Assembly: GCA_017461665.1 (NCBI GenBank)
Contig: JAFTXI010000057.1
Location: 32,064-96,063, forward strand
DNA length: 64,000 nt
DNA from: Bacteroidales bacterium
GTDB lineage: Bacteria > Bacteroidota > Bacteroidia > Bacteroidales > F082
Direction of reading: 5' to 3'
The notes under the pieces were generated by a model that saw only the letters and a program-made list of their open reading frames with translations, was not told the DNA's origin and ran no database searches. The position numbers and the translations under genes are program-made. Shown in pieces: positions 1 to 8,471 of this stretch; position 1 is the first letter of the stretch; every line of letters begins with the position of its first letter.

Positions 1-1
1 T

Positions 2-109
2 TTAATAGCAAGGATGCCCGGCTTTGAAGGCAACCTGCCAATCAACGCAGTTACTGCTTTCATTGGAGCGCCGATTGTGATTTGGGTTATTTTCAAAAAG
101 AACAAATAA
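2..109 (+). CDS. FecCD-family ABC importer permease, C-terminal end (5' end outside window)
   Basis: Only the last 35 codons are present, in the frame ending with the TAA at 107-109. The tail contains PINAVTAFIGAPIVIWVIF followed by a short basic end. That is the usual C-terminal helix of FecCD/BtuC permeases, which import ferric siderophores, haem or cobalamin across the inner membrane. The ATP-binding partner starts 10 bases downstream, which supports the call. The substrate cannot be told from this fragment. Confidence 0.85.
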   Translation, partial: LIARMPGFEGNLPINAVTAFIGAPIVIWVIFKKNK

Positions 110-119
110 TTTTATTGAC

Positions 120-857
120 ATGGAAGTTTTAAAAACAAAAGATTTGCTTGTAGGTTATAAAGACAGAGCCATCCTGCCTCCTATCAACGTCAGTTTGAAC
201 GAAGGCAGCATGATTGCGTTGATAGGTCCAAACGGAGCTGGCAAATCGACATTATTTAAAACTTTAACCGCTCATATCAAAGCAGTTAGCGGAAGTATCG
301 AATTGTTTGGAAAAGAACTTTCGTCATATTCCGCAAAAGAAAAAGCCACATTGATAGGATTGGTTCTCACCGATCGTCCCGATGACATGTTCTTGAAAGT
401 ATATGACGTAGTAGCAAGTGGACGTTGCCCTTACACCAATTTCTTTGGAAAATTAAGTGAAGAAGATGAAAAGATAATCAGTGACTCACTCGAGATTGTC
501 GGGATTGAAAATCTTGCAGAAAGATATTTCAGCGCATTAAGCGACGGCGAACGTCAAAAAGTTATGATTGCCAAGACAATAGCGCAAAACACTCCGATAA
601 TATTCATGGACGAGCCGACAGCATTCATCGATTATCCGAGTAAGATTGAGCTTTTCACTTTGATGAAGAAATTATGTAAGGAACAAAACAAAACAATAGT
701 TTTCAGTTCACACGACTTAGAACTTCTGTTACGTTACACCGACGACATCTGGATTGTCTCGAAAGGTAAAGAATTGATTTCGAGTAATAAAGAAGATTTA
801 TTAGACAAAGGCATTATCAAGGAATATTTTAAATTGAAAGAAGACATTAAGATTTGA
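120..857 (+). CDS. ABC importer ATP-binding protein (FecE/BtuD type)
   Basis: The 245-residue protein is the cytoplasmic ATPase that would power the FecCD permease ending just upstream. Visible motifs are Walker A GPNGAGKST (residues 36-44), signature LSDGE (140-144), Walker B IIFMDEPT with D164-E165, and the switch SSHD. The Q-loop region reads VLTDRPD, so the usual glutamine is not obvious. Length is normal for FecE-type subunits. It is followed after one base by a thioesterase gene, so the three genes probably form one transcript. The substrate (ferric siderophore, haem or cobalamin) is undetermined because the binding protein and receptor lie outside the window. Confidence 0.9.
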   Translation: MEVLKTKDLLVGYKDRAILPPINVSLNEGSMIALIGPNGAGKSTLFKTLTAHIKAVSGSIELFGKELSSYSAKEKATLIGLVLTDRPDDMFLKVYDVVASGRCPYTNFFGKLSEEDEKIISDSLEIVGIENLAERYFSALSDGERQKVMIAKTIAQNTPIIFMDEPTAFIDYPSKIELFTLMKKLCKEQNKTIVFSSHDLELLLRYTDDIWIVSKGKELISSNKEDLLDKGIIKEYFKLKEDIKI

Positions 858-858
858 C

Positions 859-1257
859 ATGGAAAATTATACATACGAATTAAAGATGAAGGTTCGCGAC
901 TACGAATGTGACTCTCAAGGAATCGTGAATAACGCTAATTACCAACATTATATGGAGCACACGCGACATGAATTTATCGAATCGCGTGGTGTAAAGTTTT
1001 CCGATTTGCATGAACAAGGTATCGACCCTGTAGTAGCGCGTATCTCATTGACATACAAAATTCCATTAAAAGGTGGCGATGAGTTTTTCAGCAGACTTAA
1101 TGTAAAGAAAGAAGGTATCCGCTATGTCTTTTATCAAGACATTTACAGAGTATCCGACGAGAAACTATGCGTGAAAGCCGTCGTGGAATGCGTTTGCATT
1201 ATAAACGGTAAGTTAGGAAGCCATGAAGCGTTTGACGCAATGGTAGCTAATGATTAA
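859..1257 (+). CDS. Acyl-CoA thioesterase, 4HBT hotdog family (YbgC/FadM-like)
   Basis: The 132-residue protein is a single hotdog domain expected to hydrolyse acyl-CoA thioesters in the cytoplasm. The family motif appears as YECDSQGIVNNANYQHYME (residues 15-33), with the candidate catalytic Asp18 and the following N-x-x-Y pattern. Length matches YbgC-type enzymes. It starts one base after the stop of the ABC ATPase gene, so the two are probably translationally coupled, although no functional link between thioesterase and importer is obvious. The physiological acyl substrate is unknown. Confidence 0.85.
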   Translation: MENYTYELKMKVRDYECDSQGIVNNANYQHYMEHTRHEFIESRGVKFSDLHEQGIDPVVARISLTYKIPLKGGDEFFSRLNVKKEGIRYVFYQDIYRVSDEKLCVKAVVECVCIINGKLGSHEAFDAMVAND

Positions 1258-1270
1258 AAAAATAAAATTG

Positions 1271-2302
1271 TCAATTGTTGATTGTCAATTCTTTAATCTT
1301 TTCCACAAACATATAGATGTCTTCTTCAGTGGTGTCAAAAGAACAAAGCCAACGGACAACGTTCTTATCATAATCCCAGTCGTAGAAGAAATAATGTTTC
1401 TGTAACTCAGTCCATATCTCGCGTGGCAACTGTACAAAGACGCCATTAGCTTGCACCGGATACATCACCTTAAGACTTTTAATATCTTTGACTTTGTTAT
1501 AAAGAAGCTGTGCCATCTTGTTGGAATGTTCAGCGTTTCTTTTCCATAAGTCGTCTTTGAAATAAGCCTCGAACTGTACTGCAAGGAATCGCATCTTACT
1601 ACAAAGTTGAAGCGCTTGTTTTCTTCTATATTTAAAATATCTCGCGAGTTCTGGATTTAAGAACACTATCGCCTCCCCTATCATCAAGCCGTTTTTTGTT
1701 CCACCGAAAGAAATCACATCGACGCCTAAGTCTGTGGTCATCTCATTGAAGGAGCAGCCGAGAGCTACAGCAGCGTTGGCGAGACGAGCGCCGTCGATAT
1801 GAAGATACATGTTATACTCATGGGCGAGATCTACCAAAGCCTTTATCTCATCCAAACTATATAAAGTACCGAGCTCTGTTGATTGTGTTATAGTTATCGC
1901 CTTAGGTTGAGAATGATGTTCAAAACCAAAGCCATGAAGCTGCGTCTTGACGAGTTCCGGAGTCAGTTTTCCATCTGGTGTCGGCACTGTTAGAAGACGG
2001 CAACTCACTACGCGTTGCACCGAACCACATTCATCGACATTGACGTGCGCCGACTCTGCGCATACGACAGCCTCATGAGAACGACACATGGCGTCAATAC
2101 ATAAAGTGTTAGCGCCAGTACCGTTAAAGACGAAAAACACTGAAGCCTGATTGCCAAAGTATTGTTTAAAAATTGTCTCTACTCTCGCGCAATATTCATC
2201 ATCACCGTATGCAAGAGCGTGATTTACATTAGCATCAGAAATTGCCTTTAACACTTCTGGACAAATACCAGAATGATTGTCACTACCGAAACCTCTTTTC
2301 AT
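1271..2302 (-). CDS. ltaE: Low-specificity L-threonine aldolase (PLP enzyme)
   Basis: The 343-residue cytoplasmic enzyme of the beta-eliminating lyase fold should cleave L-threonine/allo-threonine to glycine and acetaldehyde. Visible family features are FGSDNHSG at the N-terminus, the AHVNVDE segment (His86), the cofactor aspartate in HIDGARLANA (Asp170), and the PLP lysine in SFGGTKNG (Lys203). Length is typical. The unknown membrane protein at 2320-2991 lies 17 bases upstream in the same direction, so the two may share a transcript. There is no sign of truncation. Confidence 0.9.
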   Translation of the reverse strand: MKRGFGSDNHSGICPEVLKAISDANVNHALAYGDDEYCARVETIFKQYFGNQASVFFVFNGTGANTLCIDAMCRSHEAVVCAESAHVNVDECGSVQRVVSCRLLTVPTPDGKLTPELVKTQLHGFGFEHHSQPKAITITQSTELGTLYSLDEIKALVDLAHEYNMYLHIDGARLANAAVALGCSFNEMTTDLGVDVISFGGTKNGLMIGEAIVFLNPELARYFKYRRKQALQLCSKMRFLAVQFEAYFKDDLWKRNAEHSNKMAQLLYNKVKDIKSLKVMYPVQANGVFVQLPREIWTELQKHYFFYDWDYDKNVVRWLCSFDTTEEDIYMFVEKIKELTINN

Positions 2303-2319
2303 AACTAAATTGTTTTTAT

Positions 2320-2991
2320 TTATTTCACATCAACCATTTCCCGCAACTCAGGATGTAAATCCAAATACATATTACGCAATGGCAGACTCAAGACAAAACA
2401 TACGTCACTCATTGTAATGTCGTATTTTTTCTCCACACCATCAACGATAATTTTACGGGTAGAACAATTGCAAACCCAATTCTTAATCCTGATAAACATG
2501 TCATTATCAGTAAGAGTAAACAAAACCTCAAGTGCAGATTCTTCAACATCAAGGGCTGTCTTTGGATTTTTATTATCAATACCTTTTATAAATATATCTT
2601 TATTTTGGTTTAAAAATTCTTCTCCTTGAATATCACTGAACAATTCTATTCCGGCTTTATTAAGTTCTCTTAGACTCTCCTTCTGTGAAAAAGTATTGGC
2701 AACTTTAGGACTCTTGATAGTAAGGATAGTACGTATCTCAACAAGTTGTTCTCTAATATCTTGAAAAATATCATCATGTTTTGAACATGGCAAGGTATTC
2801 ACCTTTTCTTCTGTGTTTACAAAACGTGGATATAAATCTTCATGGTTTTCGCATGGCAAATCATCTACCTTTTCTTCAACTTTTTCTAAACGATTATACC
2901 ATCTTGCAAAACGCCAAACCACACATGCTGTAATAATCACAATTACAAATGCAGGCCACTTTTCAACCAAATAATTCAAAATTACATCCAT
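2320..2991 (-). CDS. Unknown membrane-anchored protein with repeated LPCxxH motif
   Basis: The product is not recognised. I place the start at the ATG at 2991-2989 because AGGAGGG lies at good spacing before it; an in-frame ATG seven codons earlier is the alternative. The 223-residue product has one N-terminal membrane helix (about residues 9-28, FVIVIITACVVW). Two copies of a short repeat follow: EEKVDDLPCENHED and EEKVNTLPCSKHDD, each with a Cys-x-x-His. A helical stretch and an alpha-rich C-terminal region come after. The repeats look coiled-coil-like. It lies just upstream of threonine aldolase, but nothing indicates shared function. Confidence 0.6.
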   Translation of the reverse strand: MDVILNYLVEKWPAFVIVIITACVVWRFARWYNRLEKVEEKVDDLPCENHEDLYPRFVNTEEKVNTLPCSKHDDIFQDIREQLVEIRTILTIKSPKVANTFSQKESLRELNKAGIELFSDIQGEEFLNQNKDIFIKGIDNKNPKTALDVEESALEVLFTLTDNDMFIRIKNWVCNCSTRKIIVDGVEKKYDITMSDVCFVLSLPLRNMYLDLHPELREMVDVK

Positions 2992-3024
2992 ACCATTCCC
3001 TCCTATTTTCATATTACAACATTA

Positions 3025-3032
3025 CAAAATTA
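3025..3032 (-). promoter_or_regulatory. Bacteroidetes -7 box for the 2991 gene
   Basis: On the minus strand the sequence reads TAATTTTG, a match to TAnnTTTG, 34 bases before the chosen start at 2991. It would drive the membrane protein and threonine aldolase. Confidence 0.45.
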
Positions 3033-3111
3033 AATATATTTCTGAATACAGATATTCGTTTTTTCAAAAAAAATACGATTTCAAACTAAAAAAATGAACT
3101 TAAGATATTTT

Positions 3112-4593
3112 TTAAGATTTTTTATTAATTTTTGTTAAGAAACAACATCCTAAGCTTACTCCCAATCCAATGAAGATTCCATCAATAGGAAGTTTTATGA
3201 TTTGTGCGATGATTAAAGATGCCGTTCCTGCAATTATCGAGACCAGAATCCCTTTATAGTTGAATCTTTTGGGGAAGAACAAGGCTAATGTCAAAGGAAC
3301 GAATACTGCCGTAGCGCGTAAGCCCATCGACAAGAATCCCAAGTCGTTGATGAACGCGCCAGAGAATGTCGCGGCAAAAAGCACCGACAACAATAAGATA
3401 CCGACGATTGTAAATCGCGATGTCTTAAGGTTTTTCGACGACTCCATCAAAGATGGTTTTATTTTCGTAAAGACATCACGTACGAGTATCGTCGAGGCTC
3501 CGAGAGTAAGTCCTGAGCCACCTATTATAATTGTGATCAACAAGGTTCCAAGTACGACACCTCCTAGGAATTCTGGCATACGATGTATTATGAAAAGAGG
3601 AAACGCTTGTGCCGTCGTCCCCATAACGCCGATGTTTTCGGGAAGCACCTTCCCAGCTTCAGAAAGTAAAGCCATCTCCTCAGCAGTGACGTAATGTCCT
3701 CTCATATAAAGACCTATGAGAACGCAGGCTGCTCCGATAGGTATCGTCAAAACAGCCGACAGCATTGAGGCTTTACGAGCGACACTGTCGGTATTGGCAG
3801 CCCATATTCCTTGGGCGTAACTCTGCGTCGCCAAGACTCCAAGAATCACGGAGAGACAAGAACCAATATCTTTTGCAGCACCTCGCGACAATAGCCCAAA
3901 AGACATACGTCCTGGAGACACACTTCCGTGTGTCTCTACGAGAGTATGCATCATTTCTTCTATCGATGTCATAAGTCCATGATAACCATCTGTCAAAGAC
4001 AGCACTATAATTCCTCCTGCCAAAGATGAGATGCACAATAATATCAATTTGACAATTCCACCTAAACCGGCGCTCCATAATCCTCCAAAGACAACATACG
4101 CCATCATTATCAGACATGAGACCGAGGCTGCAAGATAAAATTTCATCGGGAAGAGTGTCATCAACAATGCGGAGGCAGAAAGTATCTGCGCCACTATGCT
4201 AACGAACATTCCCAAGGAACATAATATTGAACCTAAGACTTCTGCTTTTTTTCCATATTCTTTTGAGACGATTTCCAACAATGTTGTGCAACCGCTTCTT
4301 CTCAAAGGAATGGCATAACCTATTGCAAGAAAGACACATCCTAAGGCTGCTCCGAGAGTAAACCACCATGCCGACAGTCCGTATGAGAACGCGAGCTGTG
4401 CCGTCCCCACCGTCGATTGTCCGCCTATCAAAGTACCCATGATGGTGCCGCATACCACCCAAACACCTGCTTTGCCTCCTGCACGCGAGAAGTCATCAGC
4501 ACTCTTGACTTTCTTGGACGACAAAATACCTACGACTTCTATCAAAACGACAGACAACACGATTCCTAATATGTGATAAAACGACACCGCCAT
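3112..4593 (-). CDS. Sodium:solute symporter family (SSS) transporter
   Basis: The 493-residue inner-membrane protein has about 13 hydrophobic helices. Its N-terminal region matches SSS carriers: a helix, then KSADDFSRAGGKAG, then GTIMGTLIGGQSTVGTAQLAFSYGLSAWWFTLG, given here only in part as GTLIGGQSTVGTAQ. The cargo is not predictable. The gene begins five bases after the YgjP-like peptidase stop, so they share an operon. A palindromic repeat at 3915-3944 lies inside the coding sequence (residues about 217-227, a loop region), matching intergenic repeats elsewhere in this window. Apart from that insertion-like segment the frame is intact. Confidence 0.85.
   Translation of the reverse strand: MAVSFYHILGIVLSVVLIEVVGILSSKKVKSADDFSRAGGKAGVWVVCGTIMGTLIGGQSTVGTAQLAFSYGLSAWWFTLGAALGCVFLAIGYAIPLRRSGCTTLLEIVSKEYGKKAEVLGSILCSLGMFVSIVAQILSASALLMTLFPMKFYLAASVSCLIMMAYVVFGGLWSAGLGGIVKLILLCISSLAGGIIVLSLTDGYHGLMTSIEEMMHTLVETHGSVSPGRMSFGLLSRGAAKDIGSCLSVILGVLATQSYAQGIWAANTDSVARKASMLSAVLTIPIGAACVLIGLYMRGHYVTAEEMALLSEAGKVLPENIGVMGTTAQAFPLFIIHRMPEFLGGVVLGTLLITIIIGGSGLTLGASTILVRDVFTKIKPSLMESSKNLKTSRFTIVGILLLSVLFAATFSGAFINDLGFLSMGLRATAVFVPLTLALFFPKRFNYKGILVSIIAGTASLIIAQIIKLPIDGIFIGLGVSLGCCFLTKINKKS
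3915..3944. repeat. Palindromic repeat (family B) inside the symporter gene
   Basis: GAGACACAC (3915-3923) and GTGTGTCTC (3928-3936) form a perfect 9-bp inverted repeat with a 4-base loop, followed by TACGAGAG. The right half, TCCGTGTG(T/A)CTCTACGAGAG, is nearly identical to the intergenic repeat at 43278-43315. The frame of the host gene stays open. Confidence 0.8.
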
Positions 4594-4598
4594 TTCAA

Positions 4599-5291
4599 TT
4601 ACAAGAATTTCAATTGTTTATCCCAGACTTTCCAGTCGGGCATCTCTGCTGTCATCAAGGCGTAAAAGTCCTTCGAGTGATTCATGTGGACGAGATGACA
4701 AAGCTCATGCAGAATCACTGCTTTGATACATCCTTCAGGGAGTTTTATCAAGTCTAAATTCAAACTTATACTTCTTTTCGAGGAACAGCTTCCCCATCGT
4801 GTCTTCATCTTTTTGATTGTAAAAGACTTAGGCGATACGTTGTATTTCTCCATCTGCTTTATCAAAGGCGTCGCTACTTGTTGAAAGACGCGTCGTGCTT
4901 GATCAAAATACCATCTATCGAGTAACGATGATACAATTTCGGACGTATGCGATACGTCCCGACAGTATATATGAATCGTATCATTATCAAATACGACTAA
5001 ATTCTTCGTCGCTGCTTCTATTTGCAGAGGATATTGCTTTCCAAGGAAATAGTGAAGTTCGCCATCGACATATTTCTTAGGTTCGCTACTTTTCTTTTCA
5101 GGAGCGTCAAGGCGATCGAAAATCCATCTATGATGTTTTTGGAGAAAAGGTTCCACTTCATCAATACTATAAAGGTACGGCACTCTCAGTTCGACACGTT
5201 TGTCGGGGTGTATCTGTATCGCCACAGTCCTCCTCTGCGAGCGAACTATTTCGCAATTCAGTGTTCTTCCGTTTATGATGAAGGTTTTCAT
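4599..5291 (-). CDS. YgjP-like zinc metallopeptidase-fold protein (DUF45)
   Basis: The 230-residue cytoplasmic protein is of the YgjP/WLM-related family. It has WGSCSS (residues 166-171) and the zincin motif HELCH (195-199) followed by His205 in HMNHSKDF. These are the conserved features of the family, and length is normal. Members have been described as metal-dependent hydrolases, so proteolytic activity is not assured. It is the first gene of a two-gene operon with the SSS symporter. No clear -7 box was seen in its short upstream region. Confidence 0.85.
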   Translation of the reverse strand: MKTFIINGRTLNCEIVRSQRRTVAIQIHPDKRVELRVPYLYSIDEVEPFLQKHHRWIFDRLDAPEKKSSEPKKYVDGELHYFLGKQYPLQIEAATKNLVVFDNDTIHIYCRDVSHTSEIVSSLLDRWYFDQARRVFQQVATPLIKQMEKYNVSPKSFTIKKMKTRWGSCSSKRSISLNLDLIKLPEGCIKAVILHELCHLVHMNHSKDFYALMTAEMPDWKVWDKQLKFL

Positions 5292-5360
5292 TGTAGTGAA
5301 GAGTTTTTAGTAGTTGTGAAGTTATGAAGTTTATGTTTTTAAAGTTAATTTGTTAAAAAT

Positions 5361-5391
5361 ATTCGTGCACGATTCGTGTCAATTCGTGGAC
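5361..5391. repeat. ATTCGTG direct repeats (family C)
   Basis: Three ATTCGTG units (5361, 5372, 5382) end in GTGGACA next to the tRNA terminator. The same arrangement occurs at 63813-63860. Confidence 0.7.
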
Positions 5392-5395
5392 AGAA

Positions 5396-5427
5396 ACAAA
5401 AAAAGGGTTTCGATTAGAAACCCTTTA
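5396..5427 (-). terminator. Intrinsic terminator of tRNA-Lys
   Basis: AAAGGGTTTC and GAAACCCTTT flank a 5-base loop. On the minus strand the hairpin is followed by a run of T, directly after the tRNA 3' end. Confidence 0.85.
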
Positions 5428-5431
5428 GTTT

Positions 5432-5507
5432 TGGTGACCCGCCTGAGGCTCGAACTCAGGACCCCCACATTAAAAGTGTGATGCTCTACCTACTGAGCTA
5501 GCGAGTC
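5432..5507 (-). tRNA. tRNA-Lys (anticodon TTT)
   Basis: The minus strand folds into a complete 76-nt cloverleaf. The acceptor stem is GACTCGC/GCGGGTC with one G-T pair, and the D-arm is GCTC/GAGC. The anticodon stem TCACA/TGTGG carries loop CTTTTAA (anticodon TTT), and the T-arm is CTGAG-TTCGAGC-CTCAG. The discriminator is A and CCA is encoded. A -7 box lies at 5527-5534 and a terminator follows at 5396-5427, so it is transcribed alone. Confidence 0.97.
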
Positions 5508-5526
5508 ATCCTCTTGTTTGCGAGTG

Positions 5527-5534
5527 CAAAGGTA
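5527..5534 (-). promoter_or_regulatory. -7 box of tRNA-Lys
   Basis: TACCTTTG on the minus strand, about 20 bases upstream of the mature tRNA 5' end, fits the TAnnTTTG consensus. Confidence 0.75.
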
Positions 5535-5589
5535 CATCTTTTTTTAATATCTCCAACATTTTTTCAAAAAAAAAATTTAAAAATATTTT

Positions 5590-6201
5590 TCATTCCAAAA
5601 CACCTTTTCCTTCTCGAATTATAATTATCTCATTTTCAGTACAATCAACAACAGTACTTTCTTCCTTATCACCAAAACCTCCGTCAATAATTATGTCAAC
5701 TTTGTCCTTATATGCCTCATTTATCTCCTCAGGATCGGTCATAAAACCGGAGATTTCGTCCTCATCAATGATGGAAGTGGTGATAATTGGGCATCCAAGT
5801 TCACGAACTATGTTTGTAATTATCTGCTGATCCGGTATTCTGATTCCAATAGTTTTTTTGTTGTTTTTAAAAATCTTCGGCACATTATTGTTCGCTTCTA
5901 CTATAAAAGTGAAAGCTCCTGGAAGGTTACGTTTCATCATTTTGAAAACGTCGTTGTTAATAGGTCGCGTAAACTCAGAGAGCATGCTCAAATCGTGGAA
6001 GATTATAGAGAAGTTCGCCTTTTCCTTTTTTACTCCTTTAATTCTCGCAATGCGTTCAAGCGCCTTGTTACTATTAATATTGCATCCGATACCATAAATA
6101 GTATCTGTCGGAAATATTATCACGCCATCGTCGTTGAGACATTCCAATATCATTTTCATGTAACGAGGATTAGGATTTTCGGGATATAACTTCAGAAACA
6201 T
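5590..6201 (-). CDS. L-threonylcarbamoyladenylate synthase (TsaC/Sua5/YciO family)
   Basis: The enzyme makes threonylcarbamoyl-AMP from threonine, bicarbonate and ATP, the first step of t6A modification of ANN-decoding tRNAs. Visible features are FPTDTIYGIGC (residues 30-40) and KGVKKEKANFSIIFHD, both family signatures. I chose the ATG at 6201-6199 (203 residues) rather than the frame's earlier ATG at 6255. A clean promoter box (TATATTTG, 6223-6230) lies between them, so the longer form would start upstream of the transcript. The YciO branch, whose role is less certain, cannot be excluded. Confidence 0.85.
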   Translation of the reverse strand: MFLKLYPENPNPRYMKMILECLNDDGVIIFPTDTIYGIGCNINSNKALERIARIKGVKKEKANFSIIFHDLSMLSEFTRPINNDVFKMMKRNLPGAFTFIVEANNNVPKIFKNNKKTIGIRIPDQQIITNIVRELGCPIITTSIIDEDEISGFMTDPEEINEAYKDKVDIIIDGGFGDKEESTVVDCTENEIIIIREGKGVLE

Positions 6202-6222
6202 AACTTTAAAATTTAATATTTG

Positions 6223-6230
6223 CAAATATA
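6223..6230 (-). promoter_or_regulatory. -7 box of the TsaC/Sua5 gene
   Basis: TATATTTG on the minus strand, with a TTG roughly 20 bases further upstream. It lies 21 bases before the chosen ATG and decides the start. Confidence 0.7.
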
Positions 6231-6423
6231 ATATTTTTTCAAACAACTCATTCATTATGAATTGTTAAATATAAAAAGATACCGCTCCAATTCCTAACGT
6301 ACGCTAACAATGTACAATTACACAATTGTTGGACTTCAAAATCTTATTGAATCAGCGACTTGTTTACTCGGTGACTTTTGCTAATTTCAGCTTTTAAAAT
6401 TCTAAGATTTATTTAAATAGGTC

Positions 6424-6454
6424 TTGTTTTTTTCAAAAGAAAATATTACATTTG
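6424..6454 (+). promoter_or_regulatory. rpsA promoter
   Basis: A TTG at 6424-6426 and TACATTTG at 6447-6454 match the Bacteroidetes -33/-7 arrangement with 20 bases between. Transcription would begin near 6461, leaving a leader of about 128 nt before rpsA. Confidence 0.75.
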
Positions 6455-6460
6455 CAAACG

Positions 6461-6588
6461 TTTTTGGGTTCATTCCGAAATTGATTTACAAAACTAATAA
6501 TCAATGACTTAAAAGCATAAAATAAGTTTAACAATCCTTAATGACTGATTCGGAAAGTTGTTAAGTACAAATTAAAATCATTATTATA
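6461..6588 (+). promoter_or_regulatory. Structured 5' leader of rpsA (candidate autoregulatory element)
   Basis: Three 7-bp pairings are visible. TTCCGAA (6473-6479) pairs with TTCGGAA (6549-6555). ATTGATT (6480-6486) pairs with AATCAAT (6499-6505) inside it. TTAACAA (6528-6534) pairs with TTGTTAA (6558-6564), crossing the first stem. The crossing implies a pseudoknot or two alternative folds. S1 is known to repress its own translation in other bacteria; that this leader does so here is inference. Confidence 0.5.
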
Positions 6589-8451
6589 ATGAGTGAAAAT
6601 CAAAACATCATCAACGAAAACGTTGTTGAAAAAGCAGAAAAACAAGTAAGAGTAAAACCAACTCCAGACGCTAACTTCGATTGGAGCAGCGATCACAAAA
6701 AATTCGACAACTACAAGTCAGAAGAACGCAAGCAATTAGAAGCTATGTACGAAAAGACAATGAGTCAAATCGCTGACCATGAAGTCGTCGAAGGTATAGT
6801 TGTTGGTAAAACATCACGCGAAGTTGTCGTCAACATCGGATTCAAATCAGATGGTGTTATCCCAGTAGCAGAATTCCGTCACAATCCTAACTTAAAAGTT
6901 GGTGACAAGATCGAAGTTTACGTTGAAAACCAAGAAGGCATTAACGGCCAATTAGTTTTATCACACAAAAAAGCTCGTATCTTGAAATCATGGGATCGCG
7001 TTAACGAAGCATACGACAAACAAGAAATCGTTCAAGGTTATGTTAAGAGCCGTACAAAAGGTGGCTTGATCGTCGATGTATTCGGAATCGAAGCATTCTT
7101 ACCAGGTTCACAAATCGATGTCAAACCTATCCGCGACTATGACGTATTCGTTGACAGCATCATGGAATTCAAAGTTGTTAAAATCAACCAAGAGTACAAA
7201 AACGTCGTCGTTTCACACAAAGCTCTTATCGAAGATGAAATCGAACAACAAAAGATGGAAATCATCAGTAAACTCGAGAAAGGTCAAGTTCTTGAAGGTA
7301 TTGTTAAGAACATCACATCTTACGGTGTATTCATCGACCTCGGTGGCGTTGACGGCTTGATCCACATCACAGACCTCTCATGGGGCCGCATCAACCACCC
7401 AGAAGAAATTGTTAAATTAGACGAACAAATCAAAGTTGTTATCCTCGACTTTGACGACAACAAGAAACGTATCGCTCTCGGCTTGAAACAACTCACACCT
7501 CACCCATGGGACGCTTTAGATCCTAACCTCAATGTCGGTGACGTTGTTAAAGGTAAAGTAGTTGTCATCGCTGACTACGGCGCATTCATCGAAATCGCCC
7601 CTGGCGTAGAAGGTTTGATCCACGTTTCAGAAATGTCATGGTCACAACACTTACGCACAGCTCAAGACTTCTTGAAGATCGGCGACGACGTTGAAGCTAA
7701 GATATTGACATTAGACCGCGAAGAACGCAAAATGTCTTTAGGTATGAAACAACTCATCCCAGATCCATGGGCAAACATCAAAGAACGTTACGCTATCGGT
7801 TCAAAACAAACAGCTACAGTTCGTAACTTCACCAACTTCGGTATCTTCGTAGAAATTGAAGAAGGCGTAGATGGCTTGATCCACATATCTGACCTCAGCT
7901 GGTCAAAGAAAATCAAACATCCTGCTGAATTCACAAAGATAGGTGATACTATCGAAGTAGTCGTCCTCGACGTTGATGAAGAAAACCGCCGCCTCAGCTT
8001 AGGCCACAAACAACTTGAAGAAAACCCATGGGATGTATTTGAAAGCATCTTCACAGTTGGTTCAATTCAACAAGGTACAATCATCAGCTCAAGCGATAAA
8101 GGCGTTGTAGTTTCATTACCTTACGGCGTTGAAGGTTTCTGTCCAAACCGTCACCTCAAGAAAGAAGACGGCTCAAATGCTAAGATGGACGAAACAATCG
8201 ATTTCAAAGTTATCGAATTCTCAAAAGAAAATAAGAAGATCATCCTCTCTCACTCACGTATTTGGGAAGATAAAGTTGCAGTAGAACGCGAAGTTGAAAC
8301 AGAAGCTAAGGAAAAAGCTGCTAAAACAACAAAACGCACTGTAAAACAAATCAACGACAATGTTGAACGCACAACTTTAGGTGACTTAGACGTTTTCGCA
8401 GAGTTGAAAGAAAACTTCGAAAAAGCTGAAAAAGAAGCTAAAGGTGAATAA
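6589..8451 (+). CDS. rpsA: 30S ribosomal protein S1
   Basis: The 620-residue protein has six S1 RNA-binding domains, beginning near residues 64, 144, 231, 318, 404 and 490. Typical cores include GVFIDLGGVDGLIHITDLSW and GAFIEIAPGVEGLIHVSEMSW (third and fourth domains). An acidic N-terminal extension and a charged C-terminal tail flank them. S1 helps the ribosome bind leaders, which matters in a phylum that rarely uses Shine-Dalgarno pairing. Codon use is strongly biased (GTT, GAA, TCA, CCA, ATC), consistent with high expression. It is monocistronic, with its own promoter, long leader and terminator at 8472-8506. Confidence 0.97.
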   Translation: MSENQNIINENVVEKAEKQVRVKPTPDANFDWSSDHKKFDNYKSEERKQLEAMYEKTMSQIADHEVVEGIVVGKTSREVVVNIGFKSDGVIPVAEFRHNPNLKVGDKIEVYVENQEGINGQLVLSHKKARILKSWDRVNEAYDKQEIVQGYVKSRTKGGLIVDVFGIEAFLPGSQIDVKPIRDYDVFVDSIMEFKVVKINQEYKNVVVSHKALIEDEIEQQKMEIISKLEKGQVLEGIVKNITSYGVFIDLGGVDGLIHITDLSWGRINHPEEIVKLDEQIKVVILDFDDNKKRIALGLKQLTPHPWDALDPNLNVGDVVKGKVVVIADYGAFIEIAPGVEGLIHVSEMSWSQHLRTAQDFLKIGDDVEAKILTLDREERKMSLGMKQLIPDPWANIKERYAIGSKQTATVRNFTNFGIFVEIEEGVDGLIHISDLSWSKKIKHPAEFTKIGDTIEVVVLDVDEENRRLSLGHKQLEENPWDVFESIFTVGSIQQGTIISSSDKGVVVSLPYGVEGFCPNRHLKKEDGSNAKMDETIDFKVIEFSKENKKIILSHSRIWEDKVAVEREVETEAKEKAAKTTKRTVKQINDNVERTTLGDLDVFAELKENFEKAEKEAKGE

Positions 8452-8471
8452 TTAAATAAACATCTTTACAA

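Noticed and set aside
6202-6255. Longer TsaC/Sua5 start
   Set aside because: The -7 box at 6223-6230 lies between the two ATGs and the extra residues are not family-like.
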